Shown in pieces: positions 8,439-17,760 of a stretch of DNA of 43,780 nt. The notes beneath the pieces are model-generated. The model did no database searches. It saw only the letters and a program-made list of their open reading frames with translations, and was not told where the DNA came from. The stretch's first letter is position 1, and the number at the start of each line of letters is the position of its first letter. The stretch is from Acidovorax facilis (lineage in GTDB: Bacteria > Pseudomonadota > Gammaproteobacteria > Burkholderiales > Burkholderiaceae_C), in the NCBI RefSeq assembly GCF_023913775.1, contig NZ_JAMXAX010000034.1, positions 1 to 43,780 on the forward strand. The letters run 5' to 3'. A program made the position numbers and the translations under genes.

Positions 8439-9812
8439 TCAGGAATTGGAATCACGCAGGCTTGGCCCCTGGCTGGAACTGCCGGCGTCGCCACCGCGCA
8501 GCGTGTGGGCGGCGGTCGTGGCGGCATGGCTGAGTTGCTGCCTGCGGTGCAGGCGCTTGGCCCAGGCGGGTTGCTCGGTGGGTGGTGACGAAACGGCTGC
8601 ATCGGCGGTGCCACCCGACGCGGCGCCAGCCGCTCCCGTTCCAGAGGCGGGGCCACCACCTTCCTGGAACGCCGCTGCGGCGCGCTTTGTCATCGAACGC
8701 GCGCCCTCGGCCACCTTCTGCCCGGCCGCCTGTGCGCCGGTCTTGGCGACATTGCCCATGCCAGTGGCGGCACCCTTGAGGCCACCACCGGCCGAAGCAG
8801 AACCCGCCTGGTACGCCGACTTGGCGCTGCTGGCGGTCGATGCCATCGAGCGGGCACCGTCTCCGGCCACCTTGGCGGCCGCGGGCGCCATGCGGGCTCC
8901 GGCCGCCACTGCGCTGCCCACGCCCGTGGCCGCGGCACCGACCACCACGGCGGTACCGGCTGCACCGATGGCAGCCCCGGCCATCGCTCCCGCGCCAAGC
9001 TGTGGCCCACCGGACACCAACCCGGTCGCAATGCCCGGTCCGAAGATGCCCAACGCGAGCATGGACAGCGAGGCCAGCATGATGACCAACGCCTGGTCGA
9101 TGGAGGGCTCGGCGCCTGCCGGAATCGTGAACTCAGAGAACAGCCCAGACCCGATCCCCACGATGACGGCGAGCACCAGCACCTTGATGCCCGAGGACAC
9201 CACGTTGCCCAACACCTTCTCGGCCAGAAACGCCGTCTTGTTCCAGAGGGCAAACGGCACCAGCACAAAGCCCGCGAGTGTCGTCAGCTTGAACTCGATC
9301 AGCGTCACGAAGAGCTGCACTGCCAGCACGAAGAAACTAACGATGACCACCAGCCAGGCGAAGAACAGCACCACGATCAGATCGATGTGGACGAACACCT
9401 CTGGAAAGCCTGCCAAGTCGCCAATTTGCGTGAAGATAGGCGCCGCTGCTTCCACACCCACCTTGGCCAGGTGGCCCGGTTGCAGGAAGTTGCCCATGCT
9501 CAAGGTCGAGCCGCTGGCCGTCAGGCCCAGACCCGCAAACGACCGGAACACGATGCCCGCCAAGGTATTGAAGTTGCCGATGATGTAGGCGAAGGCTCCG
9601 ACATACAGCACTTTGCGGATCAGCTTGGCGATCACGTCCTCACCCTGGCCGGTGGCATGGCTCATGGCCCAGAACAGCCCCGCCAACGTCATGTCGATGA
9701 CGATCAGCGTGGCCGTGAGGAATGCCACCTCGCCCTGCAGCAGCCCAAAGCCCGAGTCGATGTAGCGCGAGAACGTGTCGAGGAATCGGTCAATGACCGT
9801 CACGTCGTTCAT
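8439..9812 (-). CDS. trbL: Conjugal transfer protein TrbL (VirB6-like)
   Basis: TrbL is the polytopic VirB6-type inner-membrane channel protein. The 457-residue sequence begins MNDVTVIDRFLDTFSRYIDSG and then shows about six hydrophobic membrane segments up to roughly residue 260. The remainder is a low-complexity, alanine-, glycine- and serine-rich tail, which is usual for TrbL from this ICE family and varies between elements. It lies between trbJ (12-bp gap upstream) and trbF (18-bp gap). The tail is predicted to be flexible and gives no functional motif. Confidence 0.93.
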   Translation of the reverse strand: MNDVTVIDRFLDTFSRYIDSGFGLLQGEVAFLTATLIVIDMTLAGLFWAMSHATGQGEDVIAKLIRKVLYVGAFAYIIGNFNTLAGIVFRSFAGLGLTASGSTLSMGNFLQPGHLAKVGVEAAAPIFTQIGDLAGFPEVFVHIDLIVVLFFAWLVVIVSFFVLAVQLFVTLIEFKLTTLAGFVLVPFALWNKTAFLAEKVLGNVVSSGIKVLVLAVIVGIGSGLFSEFTIPAGAEPSIDQALVIMLASLSMLALGIFGPGIATGLVSGGPQLGAGAMAGAAIGAAGTAVVVGAAATGVGSAVAAGARMAPAAAKVAGDGARSMASTASSAKSAYQAGSASAGGGLKGAATGMGNVAKTGAQAAGQKVAEGARSMTKRAAAAFQEGGGPASGTGAAGAASGGTADAAVSSPPTEQPAWAKRLHRRQQLSHAATTAAHTLRGGDAGSSSQGPSLRDSNS

Positions 9813-9824
9813 GGCTGTGCTCCG

Positions 9825-10556
9825 TCAGTTGCCGTAGAAGTTGACGGGATGCGGCGTGTACGGGGTGCCCGTACCCTGAAAACGCCGCCGTACTTCTCGC
9901 CCGCGCTCGGCTGCAGCCGCCTGCCGAGCCAGTTCCAGCGAGGCCGCCCGATCCTGTGTGATCTGCAATCGCTGCGTCTGGATGGACTGCTTGGCCTGCA
10001 GGGCCAAGAGTTGGTTCATGGCCTGCATGGCCTGAAGCGCACCTTCAGCCGATTGGCTCTTGCCCACGAGGTCAGCGAGAACGCCTTCGTCATCGCTCAG
10101 GTTCTGCGAGGCCTGGGCCTGCATCTGCATCGTGGTCTGCAAGCCGTTCAGTGTGTTCTTCCAGCGCTCTTGCGTATCGCGGTACATCTGATCGCCGCTC
10201 ACCGTGGCGGCGTACTGTTCGGGATATAGCCGCTGGAAATCCTGATCCATGCGCGCCACGTCGTAGGCCATGCCTTTGGCCCGAGCGATCAGCCGCTGCG
10301 TGGTCGCCAGATTGCTGCGTAGGCGGCTCACCACATTGAACGGCAGGCTCGCTAAGTTGCGGGCTTGGTTCGTCAGCATCTGCGCCTCGTTCTGGAGCTG
10401 CTGGATCTGGTTGTTGATCTGCTCCAGCGTGCGGATCGCGGTCAGCGTGTTCTGCACGAGGTTCGTGGGGTCGATCACGACCCATTGCGCCTGCACGGCG
10501 GGCACTGTGCAGAGCAGGGATGCGGCGACGGCGGCGGCGATAAGGTGCTTCTTCAT
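9825..10556 (-). CDS. trbJ: Conjugal transfer protein TrbJ (VirB5-like)
   Basis: TrbJ is the VirB5-type minor pilus component, exported to the periplasm. The 243-residue protein has a clear signal peptide (MKKHLIAAAVAASLLC, cleavage near AVQAQ). The mature protein is almost entirely helical and glutamine rich, with WVVIDPTNLVQNTLTAIRTLEQINNQ and QLQNEAQMLTNQARNLASLP typical of the family. The C terminus ends with PYTPHPVNFYGN. The start overlaps the trbE stop as ATGA at 10553-10556. RP4 TrbJ is a shorter homologue with the same features, and TrbK-type exclusion functions sit next to it there; here the exclusion lipoprotein is near traG instead. Confidence 0.94.
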   Translation of the reverse strand: MKKHLIAAAVAASLLCTVPAVQAQWVVIDPTNLVQNTLTAIRTLEQINNQIQQLQNEAQMLTNQARNLASLPFNVVSRLRSNLATTQRLIARAKGMAYDVARMDQDFQRLYPEQYAATVSGDQMYRDTQERWKNTLNGLQTTMQMQAQASQNLSDDEGVLADLVGKSQSAEGALQAMQAMNQLLALQAKQSIQTQRLQITQDRAASLELARQAAAAERGREVRRRFQGTGTPYTPHPVNFYGN

Positions 10557-13024
10557 GATGGGTTCTCCTGTGGGTGGTCAGCGGTGCGAGCGGAAAACTG
10601 AGAGGTCAGCGGCGCAAGGCCGGGGAACGAGGGCAGCAGATCGGCCGCCCAATCGAGGCCACGATGGCACAGCCAGGCACCCGCGAAGCCGGGCACGCCT
10701 GCGTCCAGCAGTACGCGATCCATGTTCCGCTGGTCCTGCGGCGAGGACGCGCCCGCAAAGGCTAGCGTCGCGGCCCCCAGGTCGAGGTCGAACAGGCGGT
10801 TGCCGAGGCGGGATTGGTAGTAGTAGTCGCGCTTGGGCTGCGCGGTGGCGACGATCTCGATCTGGCGGCTATTGAGGCCGAAGCCCTCGTAGATCGTGCG
10901 AATCTGCGGCTCGCTCGCCTGCGGATTCGGCAGGAAGATGCGGCTGGCGCAGCTTTCGATGATCGCGGGCGCGATGCTCGAATCCTTGATGTCCGCGAGC
11001 GACTGCGTGGCGAAGATGACGCTGACGTTCTTCTTGCGCAGCGTCTTGAGCCACTGGCGGATGCGGGCAGCGAATACCGGGTCATCGAGGAACAGCCACG
11101 CTTCATCGAGGATCAGCAGCGTGGGGGCACCGTCAAAGCGTTCGTCGAAGCGCGCAAAGAGGTAGTGCAGCACGGCCATGACGGCGGCCTTGCTGTGCAT
11201 CAGCTCTTCCATCTCGAAGCACTGAACGGAGCCGAAGCCCAGGCGATCCGAATCCGCATCCAGCAGCTTGCCGTGCGCGCCGCCGAGCACATAGGGCGCG
11301 AGCGCCTGGCGCAGCGCGTTCGATTGCAATAGCACGGACAGGCCAGTCATCGTGCGCTGCTCCACGGGCGCACCGGCAAGGCTGCCGAGCGCCGACCAGA
11401 TCGCCGCTTTCTCATCGGGGCCGACCGCCACCCCTTCGTGCAACAGGCGGCCCTCGATCCATTCGGCCGCCCATGTGCGGTAGCCTTCGCGGTCGATGCG
11501 CGCGAGCGGCTGGAAAGCGATCTCGCCATCCGTGCCCAGGTCATAGTGCTCGCCTCCCAGCCCGAGGATGGTGGCACGCATGGAACGCCCCATGTCGAAG
11601 GCAAAGATGCGCGAGCCGGGGTAGCGGCGGAACTGCATCGCCAGCGTGGCGAGCAAGACCGACTTGCCCATGCCGGTCGGCCCGGCCACCAGCGTGTGGC
11701 CCACGTCGCCAATGTGCGTGACCAACCGGAACGGCGTGGCGCCTTCGGTGCGGGTCACGATCAGCGGCGGCCCGTCGAGATGGGCATTGCGCTCAGGGCC
11801 TGCCCATACGGCGGACACCGGCATCAGGTGCGCCAGGTTCAGCGTCGAAACGATGGGCTGGCGCACGTTCGCGTAGGCGTGGCCCGGAATTGACGACAAC
11901 CACGCATCGACCGCGTTCAGGGTTTCAGGAATAGTGACGAAACCACGGCCCTGAATGACGCGCTCCACCATGCGCAGCTTCTCGTCGGCCACGGCGGGAT
12001 CGGCATCGAGCACCGTCACCGTGGCGGTGACGTAGCCGAAGGCCACTTGGTCGCTACCCAGCTCCTGCAGGGCCGCGTCCGCATCGGCCGACTTGTTGCT
12101 GGCGTCGGTATCGACCAGCGGCGATTCCTGCTGGAAGATGGTTTCGCGCAGTAAGGCGATGACGTTCTTGCGCTTGGCGAACCACTGGCGGCGCAGGCGC
12201 CCCAATTCCCGTTCCGCCTCGGATTTGTCCAGGCAGAGAAAGCGCGTACTCCAGCGATACGCAAATCCGAGGCGGTTGAGGTCGTCCAGAATCCCCGGCC
12301 AGGTCGAGGTCGGAAAACCTCGCACCGTCGTCACGCGCAGGTGCTGGTCGCCCAGCATCGGAGCCAGCCCACCAATGAGCGCGGAATCGGCCAGCAGCGC
12401 ATCGAGGTGAAACGGCACTTCGGGCACTGGCACGGGATAGCGTCGCGTGGAAATGGTCGCGTGCAGGTAGGTCAGCGTCTGCGCGTCATCGAGCCATGCG
12501 ATTTCCGGCATCACGCCATCGAGCAGGTCAAACACGCGATCCGTTTCCGCCTGAAATGCTGTCAGGCGCTCGCGCCAGTCCACGCCCTCGGTGGGTCGGT
12601 TCTCGTACAGCAGCCCCGCTGCGCGGGCGCGCGATTCCTCGGGCGGCAGGTACACCAGCGTCAGGTGGTAGCCGCTCTCGAAGTGATGCCCAGCTTCCTC
12701 GAAGCTGGCCCGGCGCTCCTCGTCCACCAGCCACGACAACTGTTCCGGAAACTCGGAGTGCGGGTAATCGGCGGCAGCGCGGCGCTCAGCCTCCACGAAC
12801 AGCGCCCAGCCCGAACCCAGGCGGCGCAGCGCGTTGTTCAAGCGCGCCGACGTGGCGATCAGCTCGCCCTGCGTGGCGCTGTCCAGATCAGGCCCACGGA
12901 AACGCGCCGTGCGCTGGAAGGAACCATCCTTGTTCAGCACTACGCCAGGGGCCACCAGTCCGGCCCACGGCAGCCAGTCGGCCAGCAGCGCGGGCCGTTG
13001 GCGGTATTCGGTAAGGTTCAGCAT
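10553..13024 (-). CDS. trbE: Conjugal transfer ATPase TrbE (VirB4-like)
   Basis: TrbE is the VirB4-type ATPase that powers pilus assembly and substrate passage at the inner membrane. The 823-residue length is normal. The N-terminal CagE/TrbE/VirB domain runs to about residue 420, with MLNLTEYRQRPALLADWLPW at the start. The Walker A motif GPTGMGKS is at residues 448-455 and the Walker B segment LLILDEAWLFLDD is near residue 650. FATQSLADIKDSSIAPAI is another conserved VirB4 stretch. The gene follows trbD by 9 bp, and its stop overlaps the trbJ start. Confidence 0.97.
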   Translation of the reverse strand: MLNLTEYRQRPALLADWLPWAGLVAPGVVLNKDGSFQRTARFRGPDLDSATQGELIATSARLNNALRRLGSGWALFVEAERRAAADYPHSEFPEQLSWLVDEERRASFEEAGHHFESGYHLTLVYLPPEESRARAAGLLYENRPTEGVDWRERLTAFQAETDRVFDLLDGVMPEIAWLDDAQTLTYLHATISTRRYPVPVPEVPFHLDALLADSALIGGLAPMLGDQHLRVTTVRGFPTSTWPGILDDLNRLGFAYRWSTRFLCLDKSEAERELGRLRRQWFAKRKNVIALLRETIFQQESPLVDTDASNKSADADAALQELGSDQVAFGYVTATVTVLDADPAVADEKLRMVERVIQGRGFVTIPETLNAVDAWLSSIPGHAYANVRQPIVSTLNLAHLMPVSAVWAGPERNAHLDGPPLIVTRTEGATPFRLVTHIGDVGHTLVAGPTGMGKSVLLATLAMQFRRYPGSRIFAFDMGRSMRATILGLGGEHYDLGTDGEIAFQPLARIDREGYRTWAAEWIEGRLLHEGVAVGPDEKAAIWSALGSLAGAPVEQRTMTGLSVLLQSNALRQALAPYVLGGAHGKLLDADSDRLGFGSVQCFEMEELMHSKAAVMAVLHYLFARFDERFDGAPTLLILDEAWLFLDDPVFAARIRQWLKTLRKKNVSVIFATQSLADIKDSSIAPAIIESCASRIFLPNPQASEPQIRTIYEGFGLNSRQIEIVATAQPKRDYYYQSRLGNRLFDLDLGAATLAFAGASSPQDQRNMDRVLLDAGVPGFAGAWLCHRGLDWAADLLPSFPGLAPLTSQFSARTADHPQENPS

Positions 13025-13033
13025 GGCATCCCC

Positions 13034-13306
13034 CTACACGTCCAGCAGCGGCTTGTGCTTGATGTGCCGCGCGAAGACCTGCATGAACTGCGGATCGACG
13101 CGCGCGCCCCACACCGTCAGCGAATGGCCGACGATCCAGAGCACCACGCCCGGAATCCACAGTTGCAGGCCCAGCCCGACAGCAGCAGCCAAGGTGCCGT
13201 TGGCAATCGCCACGGTGCGCGGCGCACCGCCCATCAGAATCGGCTCGGTCAGCGAGCGATGCAAAGGCACCTCGAACCCGGCCGCGAAGTTGTCTGGGCC
13301 GCTCAT
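13034..13306 (-). CDS. trbD: Conjugal transfer protein TrbD (VirB3-like)
   Basis: TrbD is the small VirB3-type inner-membrane protein that associates with the TrbE ATPase. The 90-residue sequence has the family opening (FEVPLHRSLTEPILMGGAPR), two adjacent membrane stretches around residues 30-65, and a basic C terminus (VFARHIKHKPLLDV). I took the ATG at 13306 because it overlaps the trbC stop as ATGA. A much longer open frame upstream in the same phase lies antisense-free but inside trbC, and is not the real start. Confidence 0.92.
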   Translation of the reverse strand: MSGPDNFAAGFEVPLHRSLTEPILMGGAPRTVAIANGTLAAAVGLGLQLWIPGVVLWIVGHSLTVWGARVDPQFMQVFARHIKHKPLLDV

Positions 13307-13689
13307 ACGACTGCCCCACCCGAGAAGCTGAAGAACGACAGGAAGAAGCTCGAAGCGGCGAACGCGATGGACAGACCGAACACGATCTGGATCAGCTTGC
13401 GGAATCCTCCCGAGGTATCGCCGAAGGCGAGTGCCAGGCCCGTGGCGATGATGATGATGACGGCAACGATGCGCGCCACCGGCCCCTGGATCGACTCCAA
13501 GATGGATTGCAGCGGCGCTTCCCACGGCATCGAGGAGCCGGCGGCCTGCGCGGTGCCGGCCAGGAACAGCAGCAACGCGGCCAGCAGCAGCCCTTGCGCC
13601 GCAGGGCGGGCCAGGCTGCGCAGCCGTGCGAGGTTGGGCAGACGCGAAAGCGGATTTACGGAAATACGGAAAGCAGCAACGTGCGTCAT
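13303..13689 (-). CDS. trbC: Conjugal transfer prepilin TrbC (VirB2-like)
   Basis: TrbC is the VirB2-type pilin precursor of the conjugative pilus. The 128-residue protein has a long, arginine-containing N-terminal leader, a hydrophobic segment (LLLAALLLFLAGTAQA) with a cleavage-like AQA, and two further membrane helices around residues 70-95 and 100-125 that would form the pilin body. In RP4 the pilin is cyclised by TraF; a TraF homologue is encoded at 32.6-33.2 kb, so the same maturation is plausible. Start and stop both overlap neighbours as ATGA (trbB before, trbD after). Confidence 0.92.
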   Translation of the reverse strand: MTHVAAFRISVNPLSRLPNLARLRSLARPAAQGLLLAALLLFLAGTAQAAGSSMPWEAPLQSILESIQGPVARIVAVIIIIATGLALAFGDTSGGFRKLIQIVFGLSIAFAASSFFLSFFSFSGGAVV

Positions 13690-14765
13690 GAAAGTTCTCC
13701 AGGTGGATCAAGGGACAGGGAAGGTGCAGCGGCAGGCACTGCGGAGGAAACCGGCGGCAACTCGGGAAACGGCGTTTCCAGCGCCCCCAAGGCATCCACC
13801 AGTTGGTAGCCCACGCCGTCGAAGCCGACGACACGGGCGATGCTCTCGATGCGGCGCTTGCGCCCGCGCCCGGCGATGTGGATCACCACATTGACCGCTT
13901 CGGCGATCAGCGCACGGGGTGGGTTCACCGCCACTTCGAGAATCAGTTGCTCCAGGCGCAGCAATGCGCCGATGGCGGAGCCCGCATGGATCGTGGCGAT
14001 GCCGCCCGGATGGCCCGTGCCCCACACCTTGATGAGGTCCAGCGCCTCGGCGCCGCGCACTTCGCCCACGACGACACGATCGGGACGCAGCCGCATGGAA
14101 GAGCGCACCAGTTCCTGCATGGACACCACGCCTCGGCGCGTGCGCAGTGGCACGTGGTCACGGGCGGCGCATTGCAGCTCCACCGTGTCTTCGAGCACCA
14201 GCACGCGGTCGCCCGTGGCGGCGATCTCCGCCAGCAGCGCATTGGCCAGGGTGGTCTTGCCGCTGCTGGTAGCCCCCGCGATCAGGATGTTCTGCCGCTC
14301 GCGCACCGCACGGATGAGGTAGTCCGCCTGGGCGCGGGTCATCATGCCGTCGGTGACGTAGCGCTCCAAGGGGATCACGCCGATGGCGCGCTTGCGCAGT
14401 GCGAAGGCCGGGCCTGGTGCGGCCGGGGGCAGGATGCCCTCGAAGCGTTCGCCGGTTTCGGGCAGCTCCGCCGACAACAGCGGCTGGCCGCGATGCACTT
14501 CTGCGCCGACGTGGGCCGCTACGAGTCGGATGATGCGTTCGCCGTCCGCTTCGGACAGATCCACACCCATCGGGGAACGACCCGAGGAAAGCCGGTCGAT
14601 CCACAAGGTGCGATCGGGGTTGAGCATGATTTCCACCACGTCCGGGTCTTCGAGCGCGGCGGCGATCAGCGGCCCCATTGCTGTGCGCAGCATCTGGATG
14701 CGCCGGTCCAGTGACGTGGCGGCCGATGAACGAGGTTCTGCCGGGAGTTGGGGAACGGCGTTCAT
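13686..14765 (-). CDS. trbB: Conjugal transfer ATPase TrbB (VirB11-like)
   Basis: TrbB is the hexameric VirB11-type traffic ATPase on the cytoplasmic face of the secretion channel. The 359-residue protein has the VirB11 N-terminal domain, with VVEIMLNPDRTLWID near residue 44, and Walker A GATSSGKT at about residues 164-171. LEDTVELQC forms the Asp box, and RPDRVVVGEVRGAEALDLIKVW the Walker B/His-box region followed by GHPGGIATIHA. A proline-rich tail is specific to this version. It overlaps the CopG-like gene upstream and trbC downstream by ATGA. Confidence 0.96.
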   Translation of the reverse strand: MNAVPQLPAEPRSSAATSLDRRIQMLRTAMGPLIAAALEDPDVVEIMLNPDRTLWIDRLSSGRSPMGVDLSEADGERIIRLVAAHVGAEVHRGQPLLSAELPETGERFEGILPPAAPGPAFALRKRAIGVIPLERYVTDGMMTRAQADYLIRAVRERQNILIAGATSSGKTTLANALLAEIAATGDRVLVLEDTVELQCAARDHVPLRTRRGVVSMQELVRSSMRLRPDRVVVGEVRGAEALDLIKVWGTGHPGGIATIHAGSAIGALLRLEQLILEVAVNPPRALIAEAVNVVIHIAGRGRKRRIESIARVVGFDGVGYQLVDALGALETPFPELPPVSSAVPAAAPSLSLDPPGELS

Positions 14766-15208
14766 GAGGCACGCTCCTGCGCTTCATCCATGCGCGTGGG
14801 GTCTGGATGCAACTCCTCCACCACGTCCCGCACCAAGCTGCGCCCGCGCAACAGATGGCGACCCAGCTGTTCGACGAACTGTTCGAAGCGGGCCTTGCCC
14901 TGGGCACGCGCTGCGTCCTGATGGGCCTCTGGCACCGGCGTGCTCACCGTGAGGAAGTAGCGGATGAACAGCGCCAGTGTTTCAATTTGGATGTTCTGGT
15001 CGCGCTCCAAGCACTCGGCATGGCGCGACAGGCGATCCAGCCGTTTGGCAACTGCTGCTTCGCGCTGGTCGGCCGCGTCAGGCGACAGCCACGATGCGAG
15101 CGCCGCAGCGACGATGGACGACTTGGAAACGCCTTTCTTGGCGGCCAACTCATCGAGCCGTTTGCTGTGCTCTGGCTGGATGAATACATTGAGGCGGTGC
15201 TGGGTCAT
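14762..15208 (-). CDS. CopG-family ribbon-helix-helix regulator
   Basis: This 148-residue protein begins MTQHRLNVFIQPEHSKRLDELAAKKGVSKSSIVAAALASWL, which is a ribbon-helix-helix DNA-binding domain of the CopG/Arc type. The remaining two thirds are helical and charged. It is encoded between traG and trbB in Tn4371-type ICEs and overlaps both (ATGA at 15205-15208 and 14762-14765). The likely role is autoregulation of the transfer operon or help with the relaxosome; neither is shown by the sequence. Confidence 0.88.
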   Translation of the reverse strand: MTQHRLNVFIQPEHSKRLDELAAKKGVSKSSIVAAALASWLSPDAADQREAAVAKRLDRLSRHAECLERDQNIQIETLALFIRYFLTVSTPVPEAHQDAARAQGKARFEQFVEQLGRHLLRGRSLVRDVVEELHPDPTRMDEAQERAS

Positions 15209-17205
15209 AGGTCGATTCCGTCGTTGGGGTCGAGGGATGCCAGCCGGGCCGTGCGCTGCAGCGCCGGGTCAAGCTGGCGCGGGAGGGGAAGCGGCGCGTC
15301 GTCGTCATCGAGCAGCGCGAGGTCGTTGGCTGCGGATGCCTGTTCGGGTTGGTACTCGGAGACTTCGGAAAGCTCGGGCTGGCGGCGCGGGCCGCCGTCG
15401 TCGGCAGCGGCAGCGAAGCCTTCAGCGGCATCAGTGACAGAGGCGATCGGCACAGCGGGAATCGCCAACGCACTCCAGTCGTCGGCACGCGAGGGAGGTA
15501 CGTCGGCGTAGCGTCCCGCAGTCAGAACGGGCGGCGGCAGCACGCGGTGCTTGAAATTGCTGTCCGCGTAGTAGCGCAGCTTCTTGGCTTTGATCGGCGC
15601 CAAGCTGGACACCATCACCACGGCCTCATCGGGCGGAAGCTGCATGACTTCGCCGGGCGTCAAGAGCGGCCGGGCCGTCTCCTGGCGCGACACCATCAGA
15701 TGGCCCAGCCACGGCGCCAGGCGGTGGCCCGCGTAGTTGCGCTGGGATTTGAGTTCGGTGGCGGTGCCCAGGGTTTCTGAGATCCGTTTGGCGGTGCGTT
15801 CGTCGTTGGTGGCGAACGTCACGCGCACATGGCAGTTGTCCAGAATCGAATGGTTCTGGCCGTAGGCTTTGTCGATCTGATTGAGCGACTGCGCGATCAG
15901 GAAGCTGCGGATGCCATAACCCGCCATGAAGGCCAAGGCTGTCTCGAAGAAATCCAGGCGCCCGAGCGCCGGGAACTCGTCGAGCATCAGCAGCAGCTTG
16001 TGGCGGCGCTCAATGCCGTCGCTGCCGTCGAGTGATTCCGTGAGGCGCCGCCCGATCTGGTTCAGGATCAGGCGAATGAGCGGCTTCGTCCGCGAAATGT
16101 CCGATGGCGGCACCACGAGATACAGCGAGACGGGATGCTCGGCTGCAATCAGGTCGGCGATGCGCCAGTCACAGCGCGAGGTGACTTCGGCCACCGTGGG
16201 ATCGCGGTACAGGCCGAGGAACGACATGGCCGTGGAGAGCACGCCCGAGCGCTCGTTGTCGCTTTTGTTGAGGACTTCACGCGCGGCGGACGCCACCACC
16301 GGATGCGGGCCATCACCCAAGTGCGATGTGGTCATCATCCGGTGCAGCGTCAACTCAAATGGGCACGCGGGATCGGACAGGAAATTGGCAACCCCACGCA
16401 AGGTCTTGTCTTCGCCCGCATACAGCACATGCAGGATGGCGCCCACCAGCAGCGCGTGCGAAGTCTTCTCCCAGTGGTTTCGCTTCTCCAGCGCGCCTTC
16501 GGGATCGACCAGGATGTCCGCGATGTTCTGCACGTCGCGCACTTCATGCGCGCCGCGCCGTACTTCCAGCAGCGGGTTGTAGGCCGCCGACTTCGCATCC
16601 GTGGGGTTGAACAGCAGGCAGTGCGAGAAGCGCGAGCGCCAGCCTGCGGTGATGCTCCAGTTCTCGCCCTTGATGTCGTGGATGACGGCGGACGCGGGCC
16701 AGCTCAACAAGGTGGGCACCACCAGGCCGACGCCTTTGCCGCTGCGCGTGGGCGCGAACGTCAGGACATGTTCCGGGCCTTCATGGCGAAGGTACTGGTA
16801 GTCGTGCTGGCCCAGGAACACGCCGGCCGGCTGCGTGAGGCCCGCCTTGCGAATGTCCTCCTTGTTGGCCCACCGCGCCGTGCCATAAGTCGTGACCAGC
16901 TTGGATTGCCGCGAACGCCAGATCGACATGCCGATGGCAACCACCACCGCGAACAGGCCACTGCCTGCTGCAATGGCGCCACCCGTGTCAAAGACGTGGG
17001 GCGCATAGGCATCGAAGAAGAACCACCACTCGAACAGCCGCCAGGGGTGGTAGATCGGCGTGCCCAGTAGGTCGAACCAAGGCGAGCCCAGGCGTAGCTG
17101 GTAGCCCAAGGCGGCGGCTGTCCATTGTGTGGCGCCCCACACGCCGGAGATCACGATGCCGAACACCACGGCGATCTGACCGAACAGCACGTTCGTCCCT
17201 TGCAT
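15205..17205 (-). CDS. traG: Type IV coupling protein TraG (VirD4-like)
   Basis: TraG couples the relaxase-DNA complex to the secretion channel. The 666-residue protein has two N-terminal membrane segments (about residues 7-32 and 76-95), then the RecA-like ATPase domain. The Walker A region APTRSGKGVG is at 151-160 and Walker B LLMLDEFPALG at about 420. YGTARWANKEDIRKAG and FLIAQSLNQIDKAYGQ are typical VirD4/TraG stretches. The acidic C-terminal tail is variable. I chose the ATG at 17205 over an upstream start because residues preceding MQGTNVLFGQ do not fit the family. It is the first gene of the transfer operon and may be read from a promoter in the 17.2-17.4 kb gap. Confidence 0.96.
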   Translation of the reverse strand: MQGTNVLFGQIAVVFGIVISGVWGATQWTAAALGYQLRLGSPWFDLLGTPIYHPWRLFEWWFFFDAYAPHVFDTGGAIAAGSGLFAVVVAIGMSIWRSRQSKLVTTYGTARWANKEDIRKAGLTQPAGVFLGQHDYQYLRHEGPEHVLTFAPTRSGKGVGLVVPTLLSWPASAVIHDIKGENWSITAGWRSRFSHCLLFNPTDAKSAAYNPLLEVRRGAHEVRDVQNIADILVDPEGALEKRNHWEKTSHALLVGAILHVLYAGEDKTLRGVANFLSDPACPFELTLHRMMTTSHLGDGPHPVVASAAREVLNKSDNERSGVLSTAMSFLGLYRDPTVAEVTSRCDWRIADLIAAEHPVSLYLVVPPSDISRTKPLIRLILNQIGRRLTESLDGSDGIERRHKLLLMLDEFPALGRLDFFETALAFMAGYGIRSFLIAQSLNQIDKAYGQNHSILDNCHVRVTFATNDERTAKRISETLGTATELKSQRNYAGHRLAPWLGHLMVSRQETARPLLTPGEVMQLPPDEAVVMVSSLAPIKAKKLRYYADSNFKHRVLPPPVLTAGRYADVPPSRADDWSALAIPAVPIASVTDAAEGFAAAADDGGPRRQPELSEVSEYQPEQASAANDLALLDDDDAPLPLPRQLDPALQRTARLASLDPNDGIDL

Positions 17206-17413
17206 GACCCTGCCTCCATTCACGGCACAAAGACGTGCCGCAGGCATCAGGATCAGCGCCGTGGGGAGTACCGGTCAAAGACCGTTATCAGAATGTAGAT
17301 GCCGCAAAAAGCATCGTTTCAGGCAGGAGAGAGCACAGTAAGAACGCCGCTAGCTAAGGCGCATTGCGGCGTATCGAACGAGAAAAAAGAACTGCGTTGC
17401 AGGCAGCAGACAA

Positions 17414-17674
17414 TCAGAACTTGGGCGGTTCTTTGGATGGGGTGTATGGCACCTTGCCATCGCCCACGAAGCGTCGGCGCGTGGCTTCGGCCACGCGATT
17501 GCACAACGCGTCACCCAGCTTGGCCCGATCCAGCTTGCACTGCTGGCGCAGTTCCTTGAGGCGCTCAGGATTGGCCGCAAGGGATTCCACCGTCTCGGTG
17601 GAATTGGATGACTGGCCGCAGGCGGCGAGCATCGCCGCCAGCGATGACGACACAATGATCTTGAACAGGCTCAT
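17414..17674 (-). CDS. eexN: EexN-type entry exclusion lipoprotein
   Basis: This 86-residue lipoprotein has a signal peptide with lipobox LAAC (cysteine at about residue 19). The body carries ESLAANPERLKELRQQCKLDR and GDALCNRVAEATRRRF, with conserved cysteines, and a C terminus ending in PPKF. This is the pattern of the EexN family, which in IncN plasmids reduces redundant entry of the same element into a cell that already holds it. I chose the ATG at 17674 since the upstream extension lacks a signal sequence. The complete IS5-family element ends only 86 bp upstream of this start, so normal transcription into the gene may be altered. Confidence 0.85.
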   Translation of the reverse strand: MSLFKIIVSSSLAAMLAACGQSSNSTETVESLAANPERLKELRQQCKLDRAKLGDALCNRVAEATRRRFVGDGKVPYTPSKEPPKF

Positions 17675-17760
17675 GGTTTTATTTCTCCAAAGAGTGGGGC
17701 TTGAGGCAAAGGCCGCAGCAGATCCGCACGGCCTTGATAGATTCAAACGAATTTCTTTAG